DNA of 61,410 nt from SMWD01 sp051008895 (GCA_051008895.1 JBPCXI010000047.1:1-61410); one strand, 5' to 3'; shown: positions 42,215-51,663, counted from the first letter of the stretch. Notes: generated by a model not told the origin, from the letters alone. A program made the numbers and translations.

Positions 42215-43477
42215 TTACGAGGGCGGATGCGCAACTGCCGTTTCCCCGCCCGACCCGTAGACGCGCACTCGCGCGATCCAGTTCGCGGCCATCCACGACA
42301 GCAACGCGGTGCCGAGCAGAGCCCCGACGGGCATCCAGATGTCCAGTAACGAGTCCTGGCGCCAGAAGATGCCGCTATAAGCCTCGAGCGCCCACGTATT
42401 CGGCGTGAACCAGCCGAGCTTCTGCATCGCTTCGGGCATGAATATCCGGGGCACCATGCTGCCGCCGACGGCCGACACGACGAGGATCGCCGTGTTCGCG
42501 ATCGTCTGCGCCTGGCGGCGCGTGTTGCAAGCGGTCGCGAGCAGCATCGCGAGGCCCGCGGCCGTGCACGCCGCGATGACCGTAACGATGAACCACGGCA
42601 ACACGTGCCCCGGCAGATCGAGTCCGTACCCGATCCACGCCACGACGAATATCACCGTCACCTGCAACACGCCCTGCAACACCAGGTACAAAAACTTGCC
42701 GTTGATCAGCACACCGATGCCGCCGGGCCCGGCGAGCACCCGATCGAGCACGCCGGACTCCTGCTCCTCGAGCAGCGATACCGCGCCGTGCACGGAAGCG
42801 AACAGCAGAAACATGAACGCGACCGCGCCGGCCGAATAGGCGACCAGGTTCAGCGCACCGCCGTCGCCGATGACGTCCTCGTACGCAATCATGTCCTCGA
42901 ACGACCAGCCGGTGCTCCTGCCCTTCTCCGCATCGCTGCGCATCTCGCCGAGGCCCTCGTCGACCTCTTCGCGCTGCTCGCTACTCAATGTCAGAAACTG
43001 GTTTTCGAGTTCCTCGACGACGTTCCCCATCGCGACGTCGGGCAGCGCACCGAAATAAGCCTGCCGGACCTGCCCGACCAGCATCGGCACCGCCACCGCG
43101 CGCGCCGGATCGCTGATGATGCGGATCGGCGCCTCGCCGAAACCGCCCGCCGAATCCAGCGGATCGGCGTCGGCGGGCAGGATGATGCCGATGTCCGCGT
43201 CGCCATTGCGAACGCGCGCCCGCAGTTCGTCGCGCCCTTCTGCAGTCGACAACTGCAAGTTGCCGGACGCGTTCAGCGCCTGAAGCAGCCGGCCCGAAGG
43301 TTCGTCGTTCACCTCGTCGAGCACGATGACCTTCAGGTTCAGCGAGCTGCCGGTCGTCGCGGTGAAGATCTCGGCCATGATCATGAAGAAGACGGCCGGG
43401 AGCACGAAACTCATCAGCAACGCGCCGCGGTCGCGCAGGAGGCCCAGCAGCATGGCGCGGAAAATCGCGATGCTCAC
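42215..43477 (-). CDS. ABC-2 type transporter permease
   Basis: A 420-residue permease: TM1 near LLMSFVLPAVFFMIMAEIF, a large extracytoplasmic domain to about residue 220, then five helices including VLQVTVIFVVAWIGYGLDLP and TAILVVSAVGGSMVPRIFMP. This is the layout of YhhJ/YbhS-like exporters. The GTG start (43475-43477) overlaps the stop of the ATPase gene (GTGA), which sets the start. It works as an exporter with that ATPase; substrate unknown. Confidence 0.9.
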   Translation of the reverse strand: MSIAIFRAMLLGLLRDRGALLMSFVLPAVFFMIMAEIFTATTGSSLNLKVIVLDEVNDEPSGRLLQALNASGNLQLSTAEGRDELRARVRNGDADIGIILPADADPLDSAGGFGEAPIRIISDPARAVAVPMLVGQVRQAYFGALPDVAMGNVVEELENQFLTLSSEQREEVDEGLGEMRSDAEKGRSTGWSFEDMIAYEDVIGDGGALNLVAYSAGAVAFMFLLFASVHGAVSLLEEQESGVLDRVLAGPGGIGVLINGKFLYLVLQGVLQVTVIFVVAWIGYGLDLPGHVLPWFIVTVIAACTAAGLAMLLATACNTRRQAQTIANTAILVVSAVGGSMVPRIFMPEAMQKLGWFTPNTWALEAYSGIFWRQDSLLDIWMPVGALLGTALLSWMAANWIARVRVYGSGGETAVAHPPS

Positions 43478-44442
43478 GAACGCAATTCCTCGCCGGTCAG
43501 ACGCAGCAATACGCCTTCGAGGCATGGTTCGCGCAGGCGCACCTCGGCGGCTTTGAGGCCGGCGCGCTCGAGTCGCGCCGTCAACTCGCCGACGTGGGTC
43601 AGATCGTCGTCGACCGGCCCCGTCCACGTAACCGCGCCGCGCGCCGGCTTCAGGTCGAGCGCCTGCAGAATCGACGAGCCTTCCGCGTCGGGCTGCTCGC
43701 GCAGCACGATCTTGAGTTCCTTGCGATCGGCGAACTCGCCGCGGATAAGTTTTTCCGGCCGGCCGACGAGTACGATTTTTCCGTCAAGCATGAACGCGAC
43801 GCGATCCGCAATCGCTTCCGCCTGGCTCATGTCATGCGTCGTCAACAACACCGCAATGCCGGCGGAACTCAGGCGCAACAGCAATTCATGGATCCGGTCG
43901 CGCGCATTCATGTCGACGCCGACCGTCGGCTCGTCGAGCAGGATGACGTCGGGACCGTGCAACAGGCTCGCGACGATATTGAGGCGGCGGCGCATACCGC
44001 CGGACAAGGTATCCGTATCTTCGTCGGCGCGTTCGGCGAGTCCCGCCCATTCGAGCGCCTCATCGACGCGATCGTCGATTTCGCCGCGCGCGACGCCCAT
44101 CATGCGGCCGAAGACCTCGAGATTCTCCCGCACGCTGAGGAACGGATAGACCGCGAGGTGCTGCGGGACGAACCCGAGCTTGCTGCGCACGCCGGCGTCG
44201 TTGCGCGGGTTGCGGCCACACAGGCGGACGCGGCCGGAATCCAGCGCGATCCGTCCGCACGCACTCGCGAGCAAGGTACTCTTGCCGGCACCGTTCGGGC
44301 CCAGCAACACCATGATCTCGCCGGCGTGCAATTCTAGGTCGACGTCGTTCAGCGCCCGCCAGTTGCCGAGCGTCTTGGTCGCCTTTTCGATACGCAACAG
44401 CGGCGACGCGGCCTTGCCAGTCGTCGACCCGGAGTCGGACAT
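43474..44442 (-). CDS. ABC exporter ATP-binding protein
   Basis: A 322-residue ATPase. Walker A is GPNGAGKST, the signature is LSGGMRRRLNIV, Walker B is DVILLDEPTVGVD and the H-loop is TTHDMSQAEA. A C-terminal extension of about 90 residues (KELKIVLREQPDAEG onward) is common in drug and toxin ABC-2 exporters. It overlaps the permease gene by 4 bases and is divergent from the MFS gene at 44592. Confidence 0.95.
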   Translation of the reverse strand: MSDSGSTTGKAASPLLRIEKATKTLGNWRALNDVDLELHAGEIMVLLGPNGAGKSTLLASACGRIALDSGRVRLCGRNPRNDAGVRSKLGFVPQHLAVYPFLSVRENLEVFGRMMGVARGEIDDRVDEALEWAGLAERADEDTDTLSGGMRRRLNIVASLLHGPDVILLDEPTVGVDMNARDRIHELLLRLSSAGIAVLLTTHDMSQAEAIADRVAFMLDGKIVLVGRPEKLIRGEFADRKELKIVLREQPDAEGSSILQALDLKPARGAVTWTGPVDDDLTHVGELTARLERAGLKAAEVRLREPCLEGVLLRLTGEELRS

Positions 44443-44591
44443 GCGCTATTCCCAAAAAACCCGAAAGTCGCGGCCCGTGCGGGGCCGCCACGCCTGCCGA
44501 CTTTACCAGATCGTGCCCGGCCCGGGCCGCTTGGTGGTGTCGCGTTTCGATCGTCACTCCGCGCCACCCGTGATCGCTTAGCATTTTGCGC

Positions 44592-45971
44592 ATGAAATCT
44601 GCGCGCGACGCACACCCGAACATCAAGGCCGTCATGGCGCTGCTGTTCGTCGGCGTGCTGATGGGCGCGCTCGATCTCGCGATCATCGGCCCCGCGCTGC
44701 CCGCGATGCAGGCCGAATTCGATTTCGACAATCGGCAGTTGTCCTGGCTGTTCAATATCTATGTGCTCGCACAACTGATCGGCACGCCGCTGCTCGCGAA
44801 GATGTCGGATCGCTTCGGCCGCCGCGACGTCTATATCGGCTGCGTCGTCGGCTTTGCGCTCGGCTCGCTGATGATCGTGCTGGCGACCAACATCGAAACG
44901 CTGCTGGTCGGCCGCGCGATCCAGGGCCTCGGCGCGAGCGGCATCTTTCCGGTCGCGGCCGCGGTCATCGGCGATACGTTTCCGGAAGAAAAGCGGGGCG
45001 GTGCCCTGGGATTGATCGGTGCCGTGTTCGGCATCGCGTTCCTGATCGGCCCGGTGCTCGGCGGCATACTGCTGCGCTACAGCTGGCACTGGCTGTTCGT
45101 CATCAATCTGCCAATCGCGGCCGTGTTGGTCGTCGCCGCATGGCGACTGCTGCCGGCCACGGGCACCGACTCGCAGTTGCCGTTCGACTGGCGCGGCGGC
45201 CTCTTGCTGAGCGCGGCACTGCTCGGCGTGGCCGTCGGCGTGACGAACCTCGAGACGAACGACCTGGTGCGCAGCGTCACGTCAATCGAAGTCTGGCCCT
45301 GGCTGCTCCTGGCCCTGATCGTGCTGCCGTTGTTCTGGCGCAGCCAGCATTCAGCGCCGGATCCGATCATCAGCCCCGCGTTCTTCCGCTCGCGTCAACT
45401 GCGCGTCATATTCATCATCGCCGCCGGCGTCGGCACCGTCGAATCGGCGCAGGTTTTTTTCCCGGCCCTCGCGGTCGCGGCGCTCGCCGTCACCGAAAGT
45501 ACCGCGGCGTTTCTGATGCTGCCGTCGGTCTTCGTGATGATCTTCGTGTCACCGATCGCCGGCAAACTCGTCGATCGCATCGGGCCGAAACCGCTCGTGC
45601 ATGCGAGCCTGACGTTCCTGTTCGCCGGCATCCTGATTTTCGGCCTCGCGAGCATGGACTACGTCAGTTTCATCGGCGGCGGCATCGTCGCCGGGATCGG
45701 TCTCGCCGGGATCCTCGGCGCACCGCTGCGCTACATCATCCTCGAGGAAGCCAGGCCTGAAGACCGCGCATCGGCGCAGGGTCTGCTGAACATCTTCCTC
45801 GCCATCGGCCAGCTGCTCGGCGCCGCGATCGTCGGCGCCGTCGCGACCTCGCGCGGCGGGGGCGAGACCGGCTACCAGGCCGCATACGTCGTGCTCGCTG
45901 CATTGAGCTGCGCGATACTCGCGCTGTCGTTCAGATTGCGCAAGCACCTGGCCGCGGCGCCGGCTGCCTGA
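44592..45971 (+). CDS. DHA2-like MFS transporter, first gene of oxidative operon
   Basis: A 459-residue MFS protein with about 12 to 14 helices. It begins KAVMALLFVGVLMGALDLAIIGPALPAM; the MFS loop is KMSDRFGRRDVYIG. Motif C-like sequences (GAVFGIAFLIGPVLGGILL) suggest proton antiport, hence export. It is a paralogue of the MFS protein at 56607. The next gene begins 27 bases downstream, so it probably heads the 44592-51607 operon. ATG 44592 is preferred to TTG 44586. Confidence 0.88.
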   Translation: MKSARDAHPNIKAVMALLFVGVLMGALDLAIIGPALPAMQAEFDFDNRQLSWLFNIYVLAQLIGTPLLAKMSDRFGRRDVYIGCVVGFALGSLMIVLATNIETLLVGRAIQGLGASGIFPVAAAVIGDTFPEEKRGGALGLIGAVFGIAFLIGPVLGGILLRYSWHWLFVINLPIAAVLVVAAWRLLPATGTDSQLPFDWRGGLLLSAALLGVAVGVTNLETNDLVRSVTSIEVWPWLLLALIVLPLFWRSQHSAPDPIISPAFFRSRQLRVIFIIAAGVGTVESAQVFFPALAVAALAVTESTAAFLMLPSVFVMIFVSPIAGKLVDRIGPKPLVHASLTFLFAGILIFGLASMDYVSFIGGGIVAGIGLAGILGAPLRYIILEEARPEDRASAQGLLNIFLAIGQLLGAAIVGAVATSRGGGETGYQAAYVVLAALSCAILALSFRLRKHLAAAPAA

Positions 45972-45998
45972 CGAGATCGCGCGCATGCGAGACGAACG

Positions 45999-46832
45999 AT
46001 GAACCTGAACCGTCGCGCACTGTTGCTCGGCCTGGCGGCCACCGGACTGCCGGACGGCGGCCGCGCCGCCGACCTGACCGATCCCGCCGAGTTACTGCTT
46101 GCATTCATGCGCCTGGCCGGCAGTCTCGACGATCGTCTCGTGATCTGGTGGATGGAGGGCATGCGCTATGGAGTCGTCGATGCAAACGCGACGCTGCTGT
46201 TCGGCATGAAGGTCGGGATGTTCCACCGCTTCTTCCGCCAGCCCGACGGCAATTTCGCGGTCGCGATGTTCGAGCTGACCTACTACACCGATCTCGACAC
46301 CGGCGAACTGCTGGGGGAGTTCCACAATCCGTATACCGGCGAGACGAACCGGGCGCGCCACGTGCGCCTCGGCCCGGAGATCCGGCATCAGACCGGGGCC
46401 GGGATAGCGCGCCCGGACAACCCGATGGTCAAGGCGTATCACAGCGCGCTGGGCCCGGCCCTGATACGCGGCGACGACGTCTGGATACCGCTCGACGTCG
46501 AGGCGACAATAGAGTTCCCGAAGCCGACTGCGCCCTCGATCGTGCTGAATCATTACACGACCGTGCACGGACGTCTGAGCGACGCACTGAACCCGGCGCT
46601 CGACTCCGCCGCGTGCGAGCTGAACTTCCAGAACGTGTTGAAGTGGGAGCCGTTCATGCGCATGGGCGACCGCCCGGGCCACATGATGAGCCGCGCGGCA
46701 GGGCGTAAACTCGAGTCTGTCGATGAGCTGCCCGCCGACTACCTCGCAATGGCCGAGCGCATGCACGGGCGCTATATCGCTGACCCGGTCAGGACGCTGG
46801 ACAAACTGACCGCAACCTTGCAGCGGGGCTGA
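45999..46832 (+). CDS. DUF1838 protein with N-terminal export signal (1)
   Basis: A 277-residue DUF1838 protein. Its signal is NRRALLLGLAATG, with a Tat-like arginine pair. The mature part has WMEGMRYGV, FHRFFRQPDGNFAVAMFELTYYTDLDTGELLGEFHNPYTGE and the family-typical late WEPFMRMGDRPGHMMSRAAG. DUF1838 proteins lack a known function and often sit in gene sets for oxidation of exogenous organics. A homologue with the same signal type lies at 52659. It is 27 bases after the MFS stop and 18 bases before the FAD gene. Confidence 0.8.
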   Translation: MNLNRRALLLGLAATGLPDGGRAADLTDPAELLLAFMRLAGSLDDRLVIWWMEGMRYGVVDANATLLFGMKVGMFHRFFRQPDGNFAVAMFELTYYTDLDTGELLGEFHNPYTGETNRARHVRLGPEIRHQTGAGIARPDNPMVKAYHSALGPALIRGDDVWIPLDVEATIEFPKPTAPSIVLNHYTTVHGRLSDALNPALDSAACELNFQNVLKWEPFMRMGDRPGHMMSRAAGRKLESVDELPADYLAMAERMHGRYIADPVRTLDKLTATLQRG

Positions 46833-46850
46833 CCCGCACCGGAGGCTCGC

Positions 46851-48365
46851 GTGGACAGACGGGTATTTAACAAGGCATTGCTGGCGGCCGGCTGGGCCGC
46901 GACGTACACATCGGGTGCCGCGCTGGCGGCGACCGCGGGTGCAGTAACGAAAATCGCCGGCGACGTCGAGGCCGTGACGCGGACCGGCGGCGATACGACG
47001 CTGTCGAAGGCAGCGCTCAAGGAACTGCAGGCGGCATTGCGCGGCGCGCTGCTGTTACCCGGCAACGCCGACTACGAATCGAAACGGCGGGTATGGAACG
47101 GGATGATCGACAAACGTCCCGGACTGATCGTCCGCTGCAGTGGCGCGGCGGACGTGATGCGCGCGGTCGACTTCGCGCGCGACAACGACCTGCTCGTCGC
47201 GGTGCGCGGCGGCGGCCACAGCATATCGGGCAAGTCGGTCTGCGACGGCGGCATCATGATCGACTTGTCGCCGATGCGCTGGTGTCGCGTCGACCCGGTC
47301 GCACGCACGGCGCGACTCGGCGCCGGATCGCTGCTCGGCGACCTCGATCACGAGTCGCAGCAGTTCGGCCTCGCGACGCCGTGCGGCACCGTGTCGCACA
47401 CCGGCGCGGCGGGACTGACCCTCGGTGGCGGCCACGGCCGGCTGTCGCGCAGCTTCGGGCTGACCTGCGACAATGTGCGCTCGGTCGACATCGTCACCGC
47501 CGACGGCCGGTTTCTTAAGGCGAGCGCGGAAGAAAACCAGGATCTCTACTGGGGCGTGCGCGGTGGCGGTGGCAACTTCGGCATCGTGACCGCGTTCGAA
47601 TACGACCTGCACAAGGTCGGACCGATGATCTACGGCGGACCGATGATGTATCCGCTCGACCAGGCGCGCGACGTGTTCCGGATCTTCGCCGAATTCACCG
47701 CGGCGGCCCCGCGTGAAATGTCGGCCGACGTGATCGCGCTCGCGCCGCCGGGCCGCAAAGGCTTCGCGATCCTGAGCTTTTGCTACCTGGGCGACCACGC
47801 GGAGGGCGAGCGCCTGCTGCAGCCGATACGGGCGGCCGCGAAGCCAATCGTCGACCAGGTGCGGCCGATGCTCTACACCAAACTGCAGACATCGGCCGAC
47901 ACCGGCACGCCGCCGGGCAAGCTCTACTACAACAAGTCCGGGCTGATGACTTCGCTCGAACCGGACTTCCTGGAAACGATCGCGGACCGCATGGAGATGG
48001 CGGCGGGCCGGCCCGATCCCGCGGTCGCGAGCAACATCATCGTGCAGCATCTCGGCGGTGCGGTCGCGGACCTGGCGCCGGACGAGACCGCGTACGTGCA
48101 TCGCGACGCGCGCTACGACAGCGTGATCCTGTCCGCATGGGACAACGCGGAGTTCAACGACCAGAACATCGGCTGGCTGAAGGACGCGTACACGGACATG
48201 GAACCGTACACGATCGGTTTTTACAGTAATCACATGGTCGACAGCGACGAGCCGAAATTGAAACGTACGTTCCGCGGCAACTACGATCGCCTCGTCGCGC
48301 TCAAGAACAGGTACGATCCGACCAACTTGTTCCATCTCAATCCGAATGTGAAACCGACGGTCTAA
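46851..48365 (+). CDS. BBE/VAO-type FAD-dependent oxidoreductase, exported
   Basis: A 504-residue flavoprotein. The N-terminus reads DRRVFNKALLAAGWAATYTSG, an export signal with a Tat-like RR. The PP-loop carries RGGGHSISGKS, whose His is the usual covalent FAD attachment site. Then LATPCGTVSHTGAAGLTLGGGHG and RGGGGNFGIVTAFEY follow, and the C-terminal BBE motif YKRTF-type region appears as LKNRYDPTNLFHLNPN. I see no second Cys at the 6-S-cysteinyl position, so bicovalent FAD is unlikely. It oxidises an alcohol, amine or sugar, transferring electrons to O2. Start is GTG after GGAGG. Confidence 0.88.
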   Translation: MDRRVFNKALLAAGWAATYTSGAALAATAGAVTKIAGDVEAVTRTGGDTTLSKAALKELQAALRGALLLPGNADYESKRRVWNGMIDKRPGLIVRCSGAADVMRAVDFARDNDLLVAVRGGGHSISGKSVCDGGIMIDLSPMRWCRVDPVARTARLGAGSLLGDLDHESQQFGLATPCGTVSHTGAAGLTLGGGHGRLSRSFGLTCDNVRSVDIVTADGRFLKASAEENQDLYWGVRGGGGNFGIVTAFEYDLHKVGPMIYGGPMMYPLDQARDVFRIFAEFTAAAPREMSADVIALAPPGRKGFAILSFCYLGDHAEGERLLQPIRAAAKPIVDQVRPMLYTKLQTSADTGTPPGKLYYNKSGLMTSLEPDFLETIADRMEMAAGRPDPAVASNIIVQHLGGAVADLAPDETAYVHRDARYDSVILSAWDNAEFNDQNIGWLKDAYTDMEPYTIGFYSNHMVDSDEPKLKRTFRGNYDRLVALKNRYDPTNLFHLNPNVKPTV

Positions 48366-48368
48366 TCG

Positions 48369-49610
48369 ATGCGCAGAAGCGATCTGCTGCCCGCCTCGTT
48401 GACGGCGATTCTACTGCTGATCGGCTGCGCCAGGCAGAGCGACCCGGGCAATATGGGCGACATGGGCGACCGCGACTGCGATCAGTGTCCCGAGGTCGCA
48501 GAGTTGCCCGGCGGCACGTTCATGATGGGCACGGCCGAGGCGGATCGGCTCATTGATCCGCGCACCGGCAAGCCGGCGAAGAACGACGGTCCGCAACATG
48601 AGGTGACGGTGCCGCCGTTCGCCATCGGCAAATACGAAGTCACCGTCGACGAGTACCGCGCGTTCATCGACGCGACCGGGCACGACAATCCCGACGCGTG
48701 CATGGAATTCGGCGCGGAGAACGGTTTTTCGATCACGCAGGACGTCGACTGGGACGACCCGGGATTCGTGCAGGCGGGCGACGCGCCGGTCGGCTGCGTC
48801 TCATTCATCGACGCTCAACGTTACGCCGCGTGGCTCAGCGAGATCACCGGCGAGAACTATCGATTGCCGACCGAAGCCGAGTGGGAGTATGCGGCGCGGG
48901 CGGGCGCGACGACGCCGTATTTCTGGGGCACGGAGGAAGCCGTCGCCTGCGAATACGCGAACGTACGCAGCGCCGGCGCCGACACGATCAGCAAACGACA
49001 GGCCGCGGCGGACGCCGCGAAAGGGTTCCCGTGCGACGACGGCGCGGCGCAGTCTGCGCCGGTCGGCAGCTACCGCCCGAATGCGTTCGGACTCCACGAC
49101 ATGCAGGGCAATGCATGGGAATGGGTCGCCGATTGCATTCACAAGGACTACGTCGGCGCACCGATCGACGGCAGCGCGTGGCTCGACGACGAGCCGTGCC
49201 AGTTCGGCGTCATCCGCAGCGGCTCGTTCCTGAACCTCGTCGAGCGATCGAGCACGACCGTGCGCGCCGGGCGCCCGCGGAGCGGCCGCGCGACGAATAT
49301 GGGCTTCAGGATTGCGCGAGGCGGCGACGCTGCGGGCGAACCGGCTCCCATCGCAGGCGCTTGGACATCCGCAACTCCCGACGATGCACCCGGCGGTCGT
49401 GGCGCCGAGCTATTCGCCGACAACTGCGCCGCCTGTCACGTCGAGAACTACCGCTTCAAGGGTCTGTACGGCAAGGATCAGGCCTCGCTGGTGCGGACGA
49501 TTCGCGACGGCGGCAATAACGTTATGAGCATGCCGGCGTTCGGCACCGAACTGTCGCCGGAAGATATCGACGTACTCGCGACCTGGCTGCGCCGCAAGAA
49601 CGGCTGGTAG
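48369..49610 (+). CDS. Lipoprotein fusing FGE/SUMF1-like domain to cytochrome c
   Basis: A 413-residue lipoprotein (LIGC lipobox). Residues about 40-310 are a formylglycine-generating-enzyme-type (FGE-sulfatase) domain: VAELPGGTFMMGT, GKYEVTVDEYRAFIDAT, YRLPTEAEWEYAARAG, GLHDMQGNAWEWVAD, and GFRIARG at its end. After a Pro/Ala linker comes a class I cytochrome c domain with CAACH (C353, C356, H357) and axial-Met motif VMSMPAFGTELSPEDIDVLATWLR. The fusion is unusual. It may transfer electrons from a domain-bound active site or from the FAD enzyme upstream, which is 3 bases away. Confidence 0.85.
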   Translation: MRRSDLLPASLTAILLLIGCARQSDPGNMGDMGDRDCDQCPEVAELPGGTFMMGTAEADRLIDPRTGKPAKNDGPQHEVTVPPFAIGKYEVTVDEYRAFIDATGHDNPDACMEFGAENGFSITQDVDWDDPGFVQAGDAPVGCVSFIDAQRYAAWLSEITGENYRLPTEAEWEYAARAGATTPYFWGTEEAVACEYANVRSAGADTISKRQAAADAAKGFPCDDGAAQSAPVGSYRPNAFGLHDMQGNAWEWVADCIHKDYVGAPIDGSAWLDDEPCQFGVIRSGSFLNLVERSSTTVRAGRPRSGRATNMGFRIARGGDAAGEPAPIAGAWTSATPDDAPGGRGAELFADNCAACHVENYRFKGLYGKDQASLVRTIRDGGNNVMSMPAFGTELSPEDIDVLATWLRRKNGW

Positions 49611-49613
49611 CGC

Positions 49614-50687
49614 ATGATGTTCCGCACCGGCCTGCTCCTCGCCCTGCTCGCCTGCAGCGCGCTGGCACGCGGGGCCGCGTACGACGAACACCTGTGCCGG
49701 TCGGCACAGCGGCTGCTCGTCAATGCGAACGACGAACTCGCAGTTGCCGAGCAGGTCGGTGCAGGCAACGGCTTTCACACGATCCAGATGGACGTCGACG
49801 CGGAAACCGGCGTCGCCGTCATCGCGATGACCACCGACTACACCAGTATCGACGGCGAGAATGTCGCCACGCACGTGTCCTGCAAGATGGTCGACCGTGA
49901 CCGAATCAACGACGTGCTCGCACTGAACCTGCCCGGCCCCGACCGTCAGTGTCGCAGGGTGAACGAACACACATATGCGCGCGCGCTCGCCGGGCTGACC
50001 GCGGCGGAGCGGCGGCGATATCTCGACGACGGACGCAAGCTCGCGTTCGGCGACGACGCGATTCTTGCGAGCGGCGGTGAATGGTTACCGGTATCGATGG
50101 ACGCATTCGTCGACGTGTCGGGCGGCGACGTCATCGTGCGCGCACCGTCGGTCCGCGTTCCGTGGAACTCGTCTGAACGCAACTTCTACCAGGGCACGCA
50201 GCACTGCAAACTGATCACGCTCGCGGCGATGGAACGATGGCTGCGCAGCGGCGCGTTCGACCCCGATGCGACGCTGCTGCCGGCCACGGATCTCGCATGT
50301 GATGCACCGCACGCTATGACTTCGACTGTCTGCAGCTGCCGGTTTTATTTCGCGCCCGCGGATGCGATGTTCTGCCAGGACTATAGCGGGCCCGCGTGGT
50401 CGCCGGACACAGCGCGCGCCGAGTGCGACCAGCGTCACGCGAGCGCCGCGGCGCTACGCGCGGCGGAGAATCGCTACGCCGGAGCGGGCGGTCGTTTCTC
50501 GACAAAAAACTGCGCCGCGCGCGACGACGCGCCGGCGATCGTCGGTACGTGCGTATTCCATTGCCGCCGGCCGGATGAAACCCTGTGGCATGTCGCCGGC
50601 GCGATCGATCCGCGCATGACGCGCGGCTGCGACCTGTTCTTGCGCGGCTCTGAACCGCTGCCGACTCGCGAAGGAGATTCAACATGA
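49614..50687 (+). CDS. Cysteine-rich exported protein of oxidative operon
   Basis: A 357-residue exported protein with a signal peptide (cleavage near ARG-AAYDEH). I do not recognise the family. The mature part has about eleven cysteines, several close together (TVCSCRF, FCQDY, KNCAA, GTCVFHC), which suggests disulfides in the periplasm, not metal ligands. Many Asp, Arg and Ala residues. It begins 3 bases after the fusion-protein stop and overlaps the next gene by 4 bases (ATGA), so it is clearly part of the operon. Confidence 0.75.
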   Translation: MMFRTGLLLALLACSALARGAAYDEHLCRSAQRLLVNANDELAVAEQVGAGNGFHTIQMDVDAETGVAVIAMTTDYTSIDGENVATHVSCKMVDRDRINDVLALNLPGPDRQCRRVNEHTYARALAGLTAAERRRYLDDGRKLAFGDDAILASGGEWLPVSMDAFVDVSGGDVIVRAPSVRVPWNSSERNFYQGTQHCKLITLAAMERWLRSGAFDPDATLLPATDLACDAPHAMTSTVCSCRFYFAPADAMFCQDYSGPAWSPDTARAECDQRHASAAALRAAENRYAGAGGRFSTKNCAARDDAPAIVGTCVFHCRRPDETLWHVAGAIDPRMTRGCDLFLRGSEPLPTREGDST

Positions 50688-51607
50688 CGATCAAAGACCG
50701 AAATCCGGGCCTCGTTGGCCTCGCCGCACTGCTCGCATGGCCCGCATTGCTGGTCCTGCCGGGCGATACGACACTCGCCGGTGCGCACGGCGGCTCGAAC
50801 GTGACCATGCCGGCCGCGGAACAGGAACAGCTGCGTGAGTGGTTCAACGGCTTCGTCGCGCGGATGGACGACAAGTACTTCGGCGTCGTCGGCGAGCTGA
50901 ACGGTGAACTCGAGTTCGAGGATCGGGAGGCGTCGACGGAGTGGTCGGATTACGACCTGCGCGTCACGCGCGGCGACGTCATGGAGAAAGCGGGACGAAT
51001 GTTGTCGGTCGGCAAAAAGCTGTCGCCGGGGCGTGGCGAGGGCGTGCTGACGTGGGGACGTTTCTTTTCGCTGGACATGCACCCGAAGACGCCGCTGGTC
51101 GGCATGCTGCACGCCACTATTGTTTTGCAGACGTTCGAGGACGGTAAGGTCGGGACCGGCGGCTGGCTCGGCGTCATGCCCGGCACCAAAGTCGATGCAG
51201 ACCTTGCGCTGTTAAAGAAGATCACCGACGACTATTTCGCGCAGCACGGCAAGGACCCGTCGCTCTATCGCCGCCTGATCTGCAAGGGGACCCACGACAC
51301 CATCGCCGAATTCCGGCGACGTCCGGCCTGCTCCGGCGTCAGTTTCTACGGACCGCCGGTCTACCCCGACGACCCGGCCGAGAGTATTCGCTTCATCGCC
51401 GGCCTGTTCGACGAATTCGTCGGCACCTACATGGCCATCACGACCGAGCGAGCGGATGACGCCTTCACGGATGCAGATCTCGCGGCGCAGGACGACATGC
51501 GCAGGCGCTGGCTGATCGATCAGCTGTTCTCGGATCCGTTCTCCAGCAAAATCGTGCCGTTCGAGGCCTGGACCTTCGCGAACGTCCCGCCCGTCATCAA
51601 GTTCTGA
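50684..51607 (+). CDS. Exported HemF-like (coproporphyrinogen III oxidase-fold) protein
   Basis: A 307-residue exported protein (signal peptide near LAG-AHGG). The mature sequence can be lined up by eye with HemF: LRVTRGDVMEKAGRMLS corresponds to the RVL-GGVFE-AGVNFS segment, LDMHPKTPLVGMLHATIVLQTFED to VHPHNPYVPTSHAN-R-F, then GGWLGVMPG to GGGFDLTP, and TERADD to the ERR region. Several catalytic positions differ. HemF decarboxylates coproporphyrinogen in the cytoplasm, so an exported, altered copy probably binds or oxidises a related molecule. Last gene of the 44592-51607 run. Confidence 0.6.
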   Translation: MTIKDRNPGLVGLAALLAWPALLVLPGDTTLAGAHGGSNVTMPAAEQEQLREWFNGFVARMDDKYFGVVGELNGELEFEDREASTEWSDYDLRVTRGDVMEKAGRMLSVGKKLSPGRGEGVLTWGRFFSLDMHPKTPLVGMLHATIVLQTFEDGKVGTGGWLGVMPGTKVDADLALLKKITDDYFAQHGKDPSLYRRLICKGTHDTIAEFRRRPACSGVSFYGPPVYPDDPAESIRFIAGLFDEFVGTYMAITTERADDAFTDADLAAQDDMRRRWLIDQLFSDPFSSKIVPFEAWTFANVPPVIKF

Positions 51608-51663
51608 GCGCCTAGATAATGAGCGGAGCCGTTCGCGAGTGGTATAGCGTGTCTTCGTCATGA

